From the NCBI GenBank assembly GCA_902792685.1, contig CADBAP010000004.1, positions 20,959-84,958 of the forward strand: a stretch of 64,000 bases of DNA. Reading direction: 5' to 3'. Made by a program: the position numbers and the translations under genes. The notes beneath the pieces are model-generated. The model saw nothing but the letters and a program-made list of their open reading frames with translations. It ran no database searches and was not told where the DNA came from. Below are positions 9,533 to 19,307 of the stretch, one piece after another. Every line of letters starts with the position of its first letter. Within the stretch, counting starts at the first letter, position 1. This stretch comes from an uncultured Prevotellaceae bacterium (GTDB lineage: Bacteria > Bacteroidota > Bacteroidia > Bacteroidales > Bacteroidaceae).

Positions 9533-11584
9533 TTAACTTTTCAACTCTGGATATTGAATACGTGTATGGTACATTGACTTCAGTCGGTCAATAAGTACCT
9601 GTTTGGCAATATCGATATCACGGAAGGTAATTGGACACTCTTTGAAGTTACCGTCAGCAATCTGTGCATCAATGAGTTTGTTGACCAGCGTAGAGATACT
9701 TTCTTCTGTATATTCTGGTAATGAACGGGACGCCGCCTCCACCGTATCCGTCATCATCAAGATTGCCTGCTCACGTGTGAAGGGGTTTGGTCCGGGATAG
9801 CTGAACATATTGACATCAACTTCTTCATCAGGGTGTTCGTTCTTGTAGTTAACATAGAAATATTTCGCTAAACCAGCTCCATGATGGGTTGTAATAAACT
9901 CTTTGATCACAGCAGGGAGGCTGTATTTCTCCGCCAACGACAGACCATCGGTCACATGGCTAATGATGATACGCGCGCTTTCAATATCAGAAAGTTTGTC
10001 GTGAGGGTTTACACCCGCCTGGTTCTCCGTAAAGAACACCGGATTCTCCATTTTTCCGATATCATGGTAAAGGGCACCTGTACGTACGAGTTGTGCCTTT
10101 GCTCCAATCTTATTAGCTATCTCTGCCCCCAGATTACCCACATTGATAGAATGTTGGAAAGTTCCTGAGGCCACCTCACTCATGCGACGCAATAGTTCAT
10201 TGTTGGTATTCGACAACTCAAACAGCGTCACAGCAGAGATAAAACCAAAGGTTTTCTCTATGACAAGCATCAAAGGATAGGCAAACAATAGCAGGAAGCC
10301 GTTAACAGCGAAATATACATACATCGTACTATCAAGATTAGAGAAATCATCGTTCTGTATCAGCTGTATTGCCAAATAAATCAGACTACTGGTAATCGTT
10401 ACTAGAACGGCTGTAAGGAAAATCTGCGAGCGTTTCTCCAATTCACGCAAGGAGTAAATTGCCACCAATCCCGCTACTAGTTGAATAATGATAAACTCAT
10501 ACTGGTATTTTACAGCCACCGCTGACAAGAGAATCATGATGACATGCGTGATGAATGCCGTACGTGAGTCCATGAACACTCGAATGAAAATAGGTACGAT
10601 TGCATATGGGATAATATAGACATTAAAAAACAGATGACGCATCATCAACGACACCAATACAGGAAAGATAACAATCATCGCATAAAGCATGGCAATACTG
10701 CGAGGTTTCACAAAGTAGTCTTTACGAAAGAGCGTTAGATAGACGGTAAACAGAATAACGAGTATCAATACAAGCAATGCCTGTCCGATGACCGTCATCA
10801 TCAGTTCATCCTCAGAGGCATTACGCTTTTTTGCTTCTTTCTCAAACGAATCAAGCACACGATATGTATAGCTATCAACAATATCACCTCTATCAATAAT
10901 ACGCTGTCCCTCCAATACCATTCCACTGGCAGTAGCAATAAGACTGAGCATATCATTTTTCTCTGTCTCACTACGCACTTGATCGTAAATAAGATTAGGC
11001 TCAATGTAATTATTCAGATTACATCTCTGCAGTGCCGCCCTTTCCTTTACCAACACCTCATCCTGAAACAGCTGCTCGTAGGCAGTCGTTGTTGACCGGA
11101 ACTGTTGAACATGATAGGACTGCGCCTCTTTACCATCAACGATTCTGATAACACTCGACGTATCCTTGCTCATCGCTGAATATTGTACAGGATCCATGAT
11201 GCCCACCTCATAGAGCATTTTCAGCCGATTGGCTACAAGCGCCTTATAAACAAGCGGAAGATCAGGAAGGCCGTTCGGAAAATCTTTGTTGAACTGGTCG
11301 ATATTCTTTTCTCCAATATACGCATTCTTATTATAATACGGCTGGAAATGTTTTAGGATAGAATCACGCTCAGCCTGCAATGCCTCTTCCGTCTTATACA
11401 CAGGGAAGTCATACTGTGCAATCAGTTGACCATACATCCAAGGCTTTCCTTCATCATAATGGAACATTTTTCCCTCTTCACGTGGAAGCGCCCAAACAAC
11501 AATTACAACCGTGAGAAGCACTAACACGATACGTGTAGTAATGTCTCTAAGATAGTTGCTTTCAGACAATTTATACTTGCTCAT
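9533..11584 (-). CDS. 7TM-HD phosphohydrolase, PgpH-like c-di-AMP phosphodiesterase
   Basis: A 683-residue membrane protein. It has an N-terminal TM helix (20-33), a long extracytoplasmic 7TMR-HDED-type domain (about 40-262), a block of TM helices (about 265-445), then a cytoplasmic HD domain with His507-Asp508 (ALYHDIGKM). This architecture is that of Listeria PgpH, which hydrolyses cyclic di-AMP and senses an external ligand. A role in c-di-AMP turnover is therefore inferred; no diadenylate cyclase gene is in the window. It is transcribed divergently from gltX across a 113-bp gap and converges on the RlpA-like gene. Confidence 0.85.
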   Translation of the reverse strand: MSKYKLSESNYLRDITTRIVLVLLTVVIVVWALPREEGKMFHYDEGKPWMYGQLIAQYDFPVYKTEEALQAERDSILKHFQPYYNKNAYIGEKNIDQFNKDFPNGLPDLPLVYKALVANRLKMLYEVGIMDPVQYSAMSKDTSSVIRIVDGKEAQSYHVQQFRSTTTAYEQLFQDEVLVKERAALQRCNLNNYIEPNLIYDQVRSETEKNDMLSLIATASGMVLEGQRIIDRGDIVDSYTYRVLDSFEKEAKKRNASEDELMMTVIGQALLVLILVILFTVYLTLFRKDYFVKPRSIAMLYAMIVIFPVLVSLMMRHLFFNVYIIPYAIVPIFIRVFMDSRTAFITHVIMILLSAVAVKYQYEFIIIQLVAGLVAIYSLRELEKRSQIFLTAVLVTITSSLIYLAIQLIQNDDFSNLDSTMYVYFAVNGFLLLFAYPLMLVIEKTFGFISAVTLFELSNTNNELLRRMSEVASGTFQHSINVGNLGAEIANKIGAKAQLVRTGALYHDIGKMENPVFFTENQAGVNPHDKLSDIESARIIISHVTDGLSLAEKYSLPAVIKEFITTHHGAGLAKYFYVNYKNEHPDEEVDVNMFSYPGPNPFTREQAILMMTDTVEAASRSLPEYTEESISTLVNKLIDAQIADGNFKECPITFRDIDIAKQVLIDRLKSMYHTRIQYPELKS

Positions 11585-11651
11585 AAATACGTATTATTGA
11601 AATTACTTTGCGAAAATACAAAAAAAATATCCAATAATGGAATTTTTTGTT

Positions 11652-11659
11652 TATTTTTG
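11652..11659 (+). promoter_or_regulatory. Putative -7 box of the gltX run
   Basis: TATTTTTG matches TAnnTTTG and lies 38 bp before the gltX start, inside the divergent gltX/pgpH-like gap. A good -33 TTTG at 19-20 bp is not present, so confidence is modest. Confidence 0.4.
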
Positions 11660-11697
11660 CACAAAAATATTGAAATTATCTATTTATAGTTAGGAAA

Positions 11698-13215
11698 ATG
11701 ACAGAAAGAAAAGTAAGAGTTCGTTTCGCTCCGAGTCCTACAGGACCGCTTCACATCGGTGGTGTTCGCACTGCTTTATACAACTACCTTTTTGCCCGTC
11801 AGCATGGTGGAGATTTGGTGTTCCGCATTGAAGACACAGACTCACATCGCTTCGTTCCTGGTGCTGAGGAATACATCCTTGAATCATTTAAATGGTTAGG
11901 TATCACATTCGATGAAGGCGTTTCGTTTGGTGGCAATCATGGTCCTTATCGTCAGAGTGAGCGTCGTGAAATCTATAAGAAATACGTAAATCAGCTTTTA
12001 TCAAATGGCAAGGCCTATATTGCCTTCGATACACCAGAGGAGTTGGAAGCCAAACGTCAGGAAATTCAGAATTTCCAATATGATGCGCGTACCCGAATGC
12101 AGATGCGCAATTCGCTGTCACTTCCGAAAGAGGAAGTTGATCGCCTGCTGGATGATGGCAAGCAATACGTGGTTCGTTTCCTGATTGAACCAGGTCTGGA
12201 GATTCATGTTAACGACCTTATTCGCGGCGAGGTGGTTGTAAAGAGTGATATTCTCGATGATAAAGTTCTCTATAAGAGTGCCGATGAATTGCCCACCTAT
12301 CACTTAGCCAATATTGTTGACGACCACTTGATGGAAATCTCTCACGTTATTCGCGGCGAAGAATGGTTGCCCAGTGCACCGTTACACGTACTACTATATC
12401 GTGCTTTCGGCTGGGAAGACACAATGCCGCAGTTTGCACACCTGCCATTACTATTAAAACCCGAAGGCAAAGGCAAGTTGTCGAAACGTGATGGCGATCG
12501 TCTCGGTTTCCCAGTTTTTCCATTAGAATGGCACGACCCGAAGAGTGGTGAAATCAGTAGCGGATATCGTGAGAGTGGTTATTTCCCTGAGGCTGTTGTC
12601 AACTTCCTTGCATTGTTGGGGTGGAACCCAGGTACTGAGCAGGAACTATTCTCTTTGGAGGAACTGGTACAGGCATTCGACATATCCAGATGTTCCAAGG
12701 CTGGTGCCAAGTTCGACTATCAGAAAGGTCAGTGGTTCAACCATGAATACATCCTGCGCAAGAGCGATGAAGAGATTGCCGATCTTTTCGCACCCATCGT
12801 TGCCAATAACGGAGTTGATGAAAGCATGGAGCGTGTGCTACAGGTTGTCCACATGATGAAAGACCGCGTATCTTTTGTCAAAGAATTGTGGCCATTGTGT
12901 TCGTTCTTCTTCATTCCACCGACGGAATACGATGAAAAAACGCGTAAGAAGCGTTGGAAGGAATTCTCAGCGCAACAGATGACAGAGTTAGCAGAAGTGT
13001 TGCAAGGCATTGACGACTTCTCCATAGAAGGGCAGGAACATATCGTGTTCAAATGGGTAGAAGACATGGGGTATAAACTTGGTGATGTGATGAACGCGTT
13101 CCGTCTGTGTCTCGTTGGCGAAGGCAAGGGACCTGGTATGTTCGACATCTCTGCATTCCTAGGGAAGGAAGAAACCCTCCGCCGTTTGCATAAAGCCATA
13201 GAAATATTAGGATAA
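11698..13215 (+). CDS. gltX: Glutamyl-tRNA synthetase
   Basis: A 505-residue class I aminoacyl-tRNA synthetase that charges tRNA-Glu. The HIGH motif appears as [11 protein letters not shown] (residues 12-22) and the KMSKS loop as [14 protein letters not shown] (about 259). The C-terminal helical anticodon-binding domain is complete. It opens a long plus-strand gene run; waaA follows after 30 bp. I did not determine whether it is a discriminating or non-discriminating type. Confidence 0.97.
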   Translation: MTERKVRVRFAPSPTGPLHIGGVRTALYNYLFARQHGGDLVFRIEDTDSHRFVPGAEEYILESFKWLGITFDEGVSFGGNHGPYRQSERREIYKKYVNQLLSNGKAYIAFDTPEELEAKRQEIQNFQYDARTRMQMRNSLSLPKEEVDRLLDDGKQYVVRFLIEPGLEIHVNDLIRGEVVVKSDILDDKVLYKSADELPTYHLANIVDDHLMEISHVIRGEEWLPSAPLHVLLYRAFGWEDTMPQFAHLPLLLKPEGKGKLSKRDGDRLGFPVFPLEWHDPKSGEISSGYRESGYFPEAVVNFLALLGWNPGTEQELFSLEELVQAFDISRCSKAGAKFDYQKGQWFNHEYILRKSDEEIADLFAPIVANNGVDESMERVLQVVHMMKDRVSFVKELWPLCSFFFIPPTEYDEKTRKKRWKEFSAQQMTELAEVLQGIDDFSIEGQEHIVFKWVEDMGYKLGDVMNAFRLCLVGEGKGPGMFDISAFLGKEETLRRLHKAIEILG

Positions 13216-13245
13216 GGATTACTAACCACAAAAACGAGCAGCCGT

Positions 13246-14514
13246 ATGTATCATTTTATCATGTATCTTTACCTTCTCGGAGTCATTATTTGTAGCTTTT
13301 TCAGTGAAAAGGTAAAGAAAATGTGGCGAGGTGAACGCGACTGTTTCCGTGTCATTCGTGAGAAACTCGACCCAGAGGCTCAGTATGCTTGGTTCCATGC
13401 TGCCTCTTTAGGCGAATTTGAGCAAGGACGCCCATTGATGGAACAGTTGCGCCGCAAGCATCCTGAATACAAGATTTTGCTAACATTCTTCTCACCATCA
13501 GGTTATGAGGTACGCAAAAACTATGAGGGAGCCGATATCATCTGCTATCTGCCAATTGACACAGTGACCAATGCGCGACGTTTCTTGCGCACTATTCGTC
13601 CGGTAGTCGCGTTTTTCATCAAATATGAATTTTGGTATAACTACCTGCATATCCTCAAGCATCGTCATGTGCCCGTCTATAGTGTCAGCAGCATATTCCG
13701 TCCCGACCAAGTTTTCTTCAAATGGTATGGGCACCAGTATGGTATGGTGCTGAAATGTTTCACCCATTTCTTTGTTCAGAACGACATCAGCAAAGAACTA
13801 TTGGCAAAGATCGGTATTACGAATGTGACGGTGACAGGTGATACCCGTTTCGACCGCGTACTGACAATCAAGGAACAAGCCAAGCACTTGCCGATTGTCA
13901 GCACGTTCAAGGGCAACAGCAAGGTATTTGTTGCCGGCTCTTCCTGGCAGCCTGACGAAGACATCTTCATTCGCTATTTCAACACGCATCGCGACTGGAA
14001 ACTGATTATTGCGCCCCATGTCATCGGTGAGGACCATCTGAAAGAGATTGAGAAGAAACTCGAAGGACGGAAGGTCATCCGATATACACAAGCACAACAA
14101 CATCTGCACCTGTCGGCATCGCCTGGGGAGGATGATGCTATCGACAAGGCTATTGCTGATGCCGAGGTGCTCATCATCGACTGCTTCGGTCTGTTGTCGA
14201 GCATCTACAACTTTGCCGATATCACCTACGTGGGTGGCGGCTTTGGCGTGGGTATTCATAATGTACTGGAGGCTGCCGTATGGAATGTGCCTGTGGTCTT
14301 CGGTCCCAATAACAAAAAGTTCCAAGAGGCACAAGACTTGAAGTCGGCTGGTGGCGGCTTCGAAATACAAGGATATGACGACCTCCATACACTGATGGAA
14401 AGATTCGATAGCGACAAGACGTTCCTGCAAACAGCCAGTGACCATGCTGGCAACTATGTACGCAGCCATGCAGGAGCCACCGACAGTATTTTCAAGGAAG
14501 TATTTAAGCAATAG
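13246..14514 (+). CDS. waaA: 3-deoxy-D-manno-octulosonic acid (Kdo) transferase
   Basis: A 422-residue GT-B glycosyltransferase that adds Kdo to lipid A precursors at the inner membrane. It has an N-terminal membrane anchor (residues 1-20), the conserved ASLGEFEQGRPL segment containing the catalytic Glu, and the C-terminal donor-binding YVGGGFGVGIHNVLE and FGP motifs typical of KdtA/WaaA. It lies between gltX and a beta-propeller gene, separated from each by very short gaps. Confidence 0.93.
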   Translation: MYHFIMYLYLLGVIICSFFSEKVKKMWRGERDCFRVIREKLDPEAQYAWFHAASLGEFEQGRPLMEQLRRKHPEYKILLTFFSPSGYEVRKNYEGADIICYLPIDTVTNARRFLRTIRPVVAFFIKYEFWYNYLHILKHRHVPVYSVSSIFRPDQVFFKWYGHQYGMVLKCFTHFFVQNDISKELLAKIGITNVTVTGDTRFDRVLTIKEQAKHLPIVSTFKGNSKVFVAGSSWQPDEDIFIRYFNTHRDWKLIIAPHVIGEDHLKEIEKKLEGRKVIRYTQAQQHLHLSASPGEDDAIDKAIADAEVLIIDCFGLLSSIYNFADITYVGGGFGVGIHNVLEAAVWNVPVVFGPNNKKFQEAQDLKSAGGGFEIQGYDDLHTLMERFDSDKTFLQTASDHAGNYVRSHAGATDSIFKEVFKQ

Positions 14515-14518
14515 AATA

Positions 14519-15943
14519 ATGATTCAACAACTAAAAACCTTTTGCGGACTGATTGTCTGCTGCCTTTCAGCATCATCCGTGCCGGCACAAACCAAACAGG
14601 ATGTACCGCCTGTTGTACACTCTGTGATTGGCACAAAGACAGATGTCAACAACGGCGAGATGACGCTCACGCTAGTTGACAAAAAGCAAGCTTTCAACTG
14701 GTCTGACCAGAAGACGCTTGACAAGAACATCAACTCGCCGAAGTCGGTCAATATCACGCACGACGGCAAGAAGTTCTACATCAACTCACTGGAAGGATGT
14801 GCCACAGTCGTCTATGATATGGCTACGGGCAAACGGTTGAAAGTCATCACCTATCAGTTCGATGACTCCTACGCATCACTATGGAGTCCCGTGAGTTCAT
14901 TTTTCCCGTTTACCCACTATACCAAGAATCTAAACACCTTCGCAGGCAAACCTGTGGAAAGTTGTTTCTCACATAACGGGCGCTATCTGTGGATACCATT
15001 CTACCGACGCACCTATGACATCAATGCACAAGACCCGTCGGCTTTGGCCGTCATTGACACGCAGAACGACACCATCATTAAACTCATGGAAACAGGCCCC
15101 CTACCCAAGATGATTGCCTGTTCGCCTGACAACCACTATATCGCCGTCACCCACTGGGGTAACAACACCGTAGGACTCATCGACTGCTCCAGCGATAATC
15201 CAGCTGATTGGAAATACACAGACAAACTGGTCATCGACAAGGAATTAATCTTAAACTTCAGTATGACAACACCTGTCAACCGTGACAGCGACAGTGGCTA
15301 TTGTCTGCGTGGAACTGTTTTTACTCCTGATGGCAATTATCTGTTGGTCGGCTGTATGAGTGGTGCCAATGGTATTGCCGTTATCGATATGAAAACCCAC
15401 AAGTATCAAGGACGCATTACTGGCATGATGGCCAACCTGCGTCACATGCTCATTCATGACGGATGGCTCTATCTCAGTATCAACAACTCCGGAAATGTGC
15501 AGCGCATCAAGCTCGAAACCTTTCTAAATGTTGCAAGGAAGATGAATGGCAAGAATGCAATACTCAACGGTTGGCAGACATGTAAGGTGGCAGCAGGTGC
15601 ACGCACGATCGTCATCTCACCCAGTGGCCGCTATATCTTTGCAGCATGCAATGTGGATAGCAAACTATGCATCGTCGATACACGGACGATGAAGATGATT
15701 GGCAGTGCACCCGTTGACAGCTATCCTGTAGGATTGGACATCTCACGCGACGGGCAGACCGTCATTGTCACCTCACAGGGACGTGGAGAAAACAAAGGCG
15801 GTAATGCTGTTAACATCTTCCATGTTAACTATCGTGATCCGGAACCTGTACCAACAGAAGCCGTTCCGCTTTATCAGCAAGATTCTAGCAGCACTCAAGC
15901 AGCAAGTTTTTTTCTCAATGCGGGGCTGTGCTTGAAAGGCTGA
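14519..15943 (+). CDS. Secreted YVTN/YncE-like beta-propeller protein (possible -1 frameshift extension to 16017)
   Basis: 474 residues from the ATG at 14519. An upstream in-frame ATG at 14438 lies inside waaA and precedes no signal peptide, so it is rejected. Residues 1-25 form a signal peptide; the rest has repeated propeller blades (SPDNHYIAVTHWGNNTVGLID, FTPDGNYLLVGCMSGANGIAVID, SPSGRYIFAACN). The function is unknown; such propellers act as scaffolds or binding proteins in the periplasm. The frame ends at TGA 15941-15943. A -1 shift at the T7 run (15907-15913) instead gives about 35 more residues ending in a hydrophobic helix (HWTIIAVVILMLILII) and RKVKK, which would anchor the protein in the inner membrane. 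Confidence 0.8.
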   Translation: MIQQLKTFCGLIVCCLSASSVPAQTKQDVPPVVHSVIGTKTDVNNGEMTLTLVDKKQAFNWSDQKTLDKNINSPKSVNITHDGKKFYINSLEGCATVVYDMATGKRLKVITYQFDDSYASLWSPVSSFFPFTHYTKNLNTFAGKPVESCFSHNGRYLWIPFYRRTYDINAQDPSALAVIDTQNDTIIKLMETGPLPKMIACSPDNHYIAVTHWGNNTVGLIDCSSDNPADWKYTDKLVIDKELILNFSMTTPVNRDSDSGYCLRGTVFTPDGNYLLVGCMSGANGIAVIDMKTHKYQGRITGMMANLRHMLIHDGWLYLSINNSGNVQRIKLETFLNVARKMNGKNAILNGWQTCKVAAGARTIVISPSGRYIFAACNVDSKLCIVDTRTMKMIGSAPVDSYPVGLDISRDGQTVIVTSQGRGENKGGNAVNIFHVNYRDPEPVPTEAVPLYQQDSSSTQAASFFLNAGLCLKG

Positions 15944-15949
15944 CCCCGC
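15907..15949 (+). promoter_or_regulatory. Candidate -1 ribosomal frameshift site, or an indel
   Basis: In the zero frame the run reads as T TTT TTT (15907-15913), the X XXY YYZ slippery heptamer. It is followed by a 6-nt spacer (15914-15919) and a 6-bp GC-only stem, GCGGGG (15920-15925) with CCCCGC (15944-15949). The zero-frame stop lies just inside the stem. A missing T in a homopolymer is the rival explanation. Confidence 0.45.
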
Positions 15950-16041
15950 TACACTGGACCATCATTGCAGTAGTTATCTTAATGCTGATTCTCATTATAA
16001 GAAAAGTAAAAAAATAAAGTCTCTCAACTTTCACTAAAATC

Positions 16042-17721
16042 ATGTTACAAATCCGCTGTAAAAACAACAATGTGACCAAGAGTTTTCCGGAAGGATGCTC
16101 TTTGCTCGATGTGTATCAGGAGTTTGCTGATGAAATCCAGATGCCCTACCCTGTTGTCTCCGCTAAGGTAAACAATGCATCGCAAGGCCTGAAGTTCCGT
16201 CTATACCAGAACCGAGATGTGGAATTTATGGATGCTCGTGCAGGATCAGGCCATCGTGTTTATGTACGTTCGCTGTGCTTTGTTCTTTACAAGGCCACAC
16301 AAGACGTCTTCCCAGGTTCTAAACTGTTTATTGAGCATACCATCTCGCGCGGGTACTATTGTAACTTCAAAAAGAAAAACAATGAGACGCTGACAGATTC
16401 TGATGTAGATAGCATCCGCAACCGAATGGATGAGATAATCAAACTCGATATGCCTTTCCGCCGTACTGAGGCAACAACTGAAGAAGCAATACGCGTGTTT
16501 GCGGAGCGTGGATTTCAAGACAAGGTAAAACTCCTGGAGACTTGCGGACAAATATACAGTGACTACTATACGCTTGGCGATACAGCCGACTTCTATTATG
16601 GTCCGCTGGTGCCATCAGCTGGCTATCTCACTGTTTGGGCATTAGAGCCATACCACGATGGTATGCTACTGCGCGTGCCAGACTGGTACAACCCCACCGT
16701 TCTCGCTGAAAAAGTTGATATGCCCAAAACCTATGACATGTTTGCAGAGAAAACACGCTGGGACATCATCATGCGTCTGTCGAACGCCGGTGATGTCAAC
16801 AAGGCCATTCTTAAAGGGCATGCATCTGAGCTGATACAGGTCAGCGAGGCACTGCAGGAAAAGAAAATCGTACAGATAGCCGAGGAAATAGACCGCCGGT
16901 TCCATCAGGAAGAGAATCCTGTTCGTCTGGTTCTTATCACAGGACCGTCGTCATCGGGTAAGACTACCTTCTGCAAACGACTCAGCATACAACTACTAGC
17001 TTGTGGCTTGCGTCCGCTATCGTTCTCTACCGATGACTATTTTGTCAACCGCGTAGATACGCCAAAACTACCGAACGGTGACTACGATTTTGACAACATT
17101 GAAGCCGTGGAATATTCTTTGTTGGAAGACCATCTGCTTCGTCTGATGAACGGTGAGCGCGTTGAGGTACCCGAATACAATTTTGTAACAGGAAAACGTG
17201 AATGGAACGGTAAGAAACTCAAACTCACCAACGACAGTGTGCTTATCATCGAAGGTATTCACGCATTGAATCCATTGCTGACAAGCAAGATTCCTGATTC
17301 TGCGAAGTTCAAGATATATATATCCGCGCTTACCAGTATCTCACTCGATGACCACAACTGGATTCCAGTTCGCGACAACCGACTATTAAGACGCATCATT
17401 CGTGACTACAACAAAGGTGCATATACTGCACAGGAAACCATCAGTCAGTGGAAGAATGTTTGCGCGGCTGAGGACAAATGGATCTTCCCTTTCCAAGAAT
17501 CTGCCGATGCAATGTTCAACTCTGCGCTGAACATTGAGTTTGCTGTGCTGAGAACACATGCAGAGATTATCCTGACTAGTGTACCGAAGAATTGTCCGGA
17601 ATACGCAGAGGCGCACCGTTTGTTGAAATTTATCCACTACTTTATCCCTATTAGTGACAAGGAGATACCACCTACGAGCATCATGCGTGAATTCCTTGGT
17701 GGATCTAGCTTTAAATATTAG
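16042..17721 (+). CDS. TGS-domain / ThrRS-like domain / uridine kinase-type nucleoside kinase fusion
   Basis: A 559-residue fusion. Residues about 1-65 form a TGS domain. Residues about 70-230 resemble the second additional domain of threonyl- and alanyl-tRNA synthetases, with the H-x3-like segment FIEHTISRGYYC. Residues about 285-545 form a P-loop nucleoside kinase with Walker A GPSSSGKTTF (near 301-310) and LIIEGIHALNP. Such proteins occur widely in Bacteroidetes and Firmicutes and are annotated as uridine kinase or nucleoside kinase. The kinase part should phosphorylate uridine/cytidine or a related nucleoside; the role of the tRNA-synthetase-like front half is unknown. Confidence 0.88.
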   Translation: MLQIRCKNNNVTKSFPEGCSLLDVYQEFADEIQMPYPVVSAKVNNASQGLKFRLYQNRDVEFMDARAGSGHRVYVRSLCFVLYKATQDVFPGSKLFIEHTISRGYYCNFKKKNNETLTDSDVDSIRNRMDEIIKLDMPFRRTEATTEEAIRVFAERGFQDKVKLLETCGQIYSDYYTLGDTADFYYGPLVPSAGYLTVWALEPYHDGMLLRVPDWYNPTVLAEKVDMPKTYDMFAEKTRWDIIMRLSNAGDVNKAILKGHASELIQVSEALQEKKIVQIAEEIDRRFHQEENPVRLVLITGPSSSGKTTFCKRLSIQLLACGLRPLSFSTDDYFVNRVDTPKLPNGDYDFDNIEAVEYSLLEDHLLRLMNGERVEVPEYNFVTGKREWNGKKLKLTNDSVLIIEGIHALNPLLTSKIPDSAKFKIYISALTSISLDDHNWIPVRDNRLLRRIIRDYNKGAYTAQETISQWKNVCAAEDKWIFPFQESADAMFNSALNIEFAVLRTHAEIILTSVPKNCPEYAEAHRLLKFIHYFIPISDKEIPPTSIMREFLGGSSFKY

Positions 17722-17742
17722 TGTAATTCGAAGTTAAGATAT

Positions 17743-18489
17743 ATGATTATCTATAAATGGTTGGAAACACTCGGCAGATATGTGCTGTTGATGAAACGGT
17801 CATTCTCACGACCGGAACGTTTCCGTATGTTTTGGAAGAAATATGTGGTGGAGATGTCAGCACTGGGTGTTGATTCTATTGGCATCGTACTACTGATATC
17901 GTTCTTCATCGGAGCTGTTATATGCATCCAGATGAAACTGAACATCCAGAGTCCGTGGATGCCCAGATGGGTGAGCGGGTATACCACACGTGAAATCCTG
18001 TTGCTGGAGTTTTCATCAAGTATTATGTGTCTGATCCTTGCCGGAAAAGTGGGATCAAATATCGCCTCAGAGTTGGGAACGATGCGTGTGACACAGCAGA
18101 TTGATGCATTGGAAATCATGGGTGTCAACTCCGCATCCTATCTGATTCTGCCGAAGATTATGGGACTGATGACGCTGATGCCGTTCCTTGTCATCTTCTC
18201 GGCTGCAACAGGTATTTTAGGAGCCTATGCCACCGCCTTCATCGGACATGTGCTACCGCCAGAGGATCTTACTGCAGGCTTGCAACATTCATTCGAGCCT
18301 TGGTTCCTATGGATGAGTATCATCAAAAGTACTTTCTTTGCATTTATCATCGCTAGCGTAGCATCGTTTTTCGGCTATACGGTCGAAGGAGGTTCCGTTG
18401 AGGTAGGAAAGGCGAGTACAGATGCCGTCGTAAGCTCCAGTGTGCTCATCCTCTTCTCCGATGTCTTCCTCACGCAACTCCTCTCATAA
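17743..18489 (+). CDS. mlaE: MlaE-family ABC transporter permease
   Basis: A 248-residue integral membrane protein of the MlaE/YrbE family, with four to six hydrophobic segments and the conserved AGKVGSNIASELGTMRVTQQIDAL stretch (partly quoted) near residues 100-125. With MlaF it forms the inner-membrane ABC transporter that moves phospholipids between the inner and outer membranes. The ATPase gene follows after 34 bp. The substrate-binding MCE subunit (MlaD) is not in this window. Confidence 0.92.
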   Translation: MIIYKWLETLGRYVLLMKRSFSRPERFRMFWKKYVVEMSALGVDSIGIVLLISFFIGAVICIQMKLNIQSPWMPRWVSGYTTREILLLEFSSSIMCLILAGKVGSNIASELGTMRVTQQIDALEIMGVNSASYLILPKIMGLMTLMPFLVIFSAATGILGAYATAFIGHVLPPEDLTAGLQHSFEPWFLWMSIIKSTFFAFIIASVASFFGYTVEGGSVEVGKASTDAVVSSSVLILFSDVFLTQLLS

Positions 18490-18523
18490 CCCCTGGAATT
18501 CCCAAACATAATAATTTCCAAAA

Positions 18524-19288
18524 ATGATTGAAGTAAAACACCTATATAAATCCTTTGGCAACAAAGAAGTATTGACAGATATCAATACTGTCTTCGAAGA
18601 TGGAAAAATCAACCTCATCATCGGACAGTCGGGCGCGGGAAAGACCGTGCTGATGAAAAACGTCGTAGGTCTTCTCGAACCTACGAAAGGGGAAATTCTA
18701 TACGACGGAAGAAACTTTGTACAGATGTCAAAACACGATAAGGTGCTGATGCGTCGCGAGATGGGTATGATTTTCCAAAGTGCAGCCCTTTTTGACTCGC
18801 TATCAGTGCTGGAAAATGTGACGTTCCCACTGGATATGTTCTCATCAATGACGTTACGCGAACGGACAAAACGTGCAATGTACTGTCTCGAACGCGTCAA
18901 CCTATTGGGTGCCGAGAATAAATATCCGGGCGAACTTTCTGGCGGTATGCAAAAACGTGTTGCTATCGCCCGTGCCATCGTGATGAATCCGAAGTACCTG
19001 TTTTGCGACGAGCCGAATTCCGGTCTCGACCCAAAGACATCGCTTGTCATCGATGAGCTGCTGGAGGGTATCACCAAGGAGTTCAACACGACAACTATTA
19101 TTAACACCCATGATATGAACTCCGTGATGGGCATTGGTGAAAACATCGTCTTCATCGCCGACGGACTGAAAGAATGGCAAGGCTCGAAAGAAACAGTTAT
19201 CTCCTCAAACAACCAGAAACTCAACGACCTTGTCTTCGCTTCCGACCTGTTCAAGAAAGTCAAAGCAATGGAAACAAATGAAAATTGA
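18524..19288 (+). CDS. mlaF: MlaF-family ABC transporter ATP-binding protein
   Basis: A 254-residue ABC ATPase. Walker A is GQSGAGKT (residues 35-42), the signature is LSGGMQKR, Walker B is LFCDEPNSGLDP, and the H-loop is NTHDM. It pairs with the upstream MlaE permease to power phospholipid trafficking. A 259-codon antisense open frame over the gene (18484-19263) is a coding shadow. Confidence 0.93.
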   Translation: MIEVKHLYKSFGNKEVLTDINTVFEDGKINLIIGQSGAGKTVLMKNVVGLLEPTKGEILYDGRNFVQMSKHDKVLMRREMGMIFQSAALFDSLSVLENVTFPLDMFSSMTLRERTKRAMYCLERVNLLGAENKYPGELSGGMQKRVAIARAIVMNPKYLFCDEPNSGLDPKTSLVIDELLEGITKEFNTTTIINTHDMNSVMGIGENIVFIADGLKEWQGSKETVISSNNQKLNDLVFASDLFKKVKAMETNEN

Positions 19289-19307
19289 ATTTAAAACATA
19301 CAAAACA

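Noticed and set aside
14438-14518. N-terminal extension of the beta-propeller protein from ATG 14438
   Set aside because: It overlaps the waaA 3' end, and the signal peptide begins at 14519.
18484-19263. A 259-codon frame antisense to mlaF
   Set aside because: A coding shadow of a clear ABC ATPase; Ser/Arg/Ile-rich with no recognisable motif.
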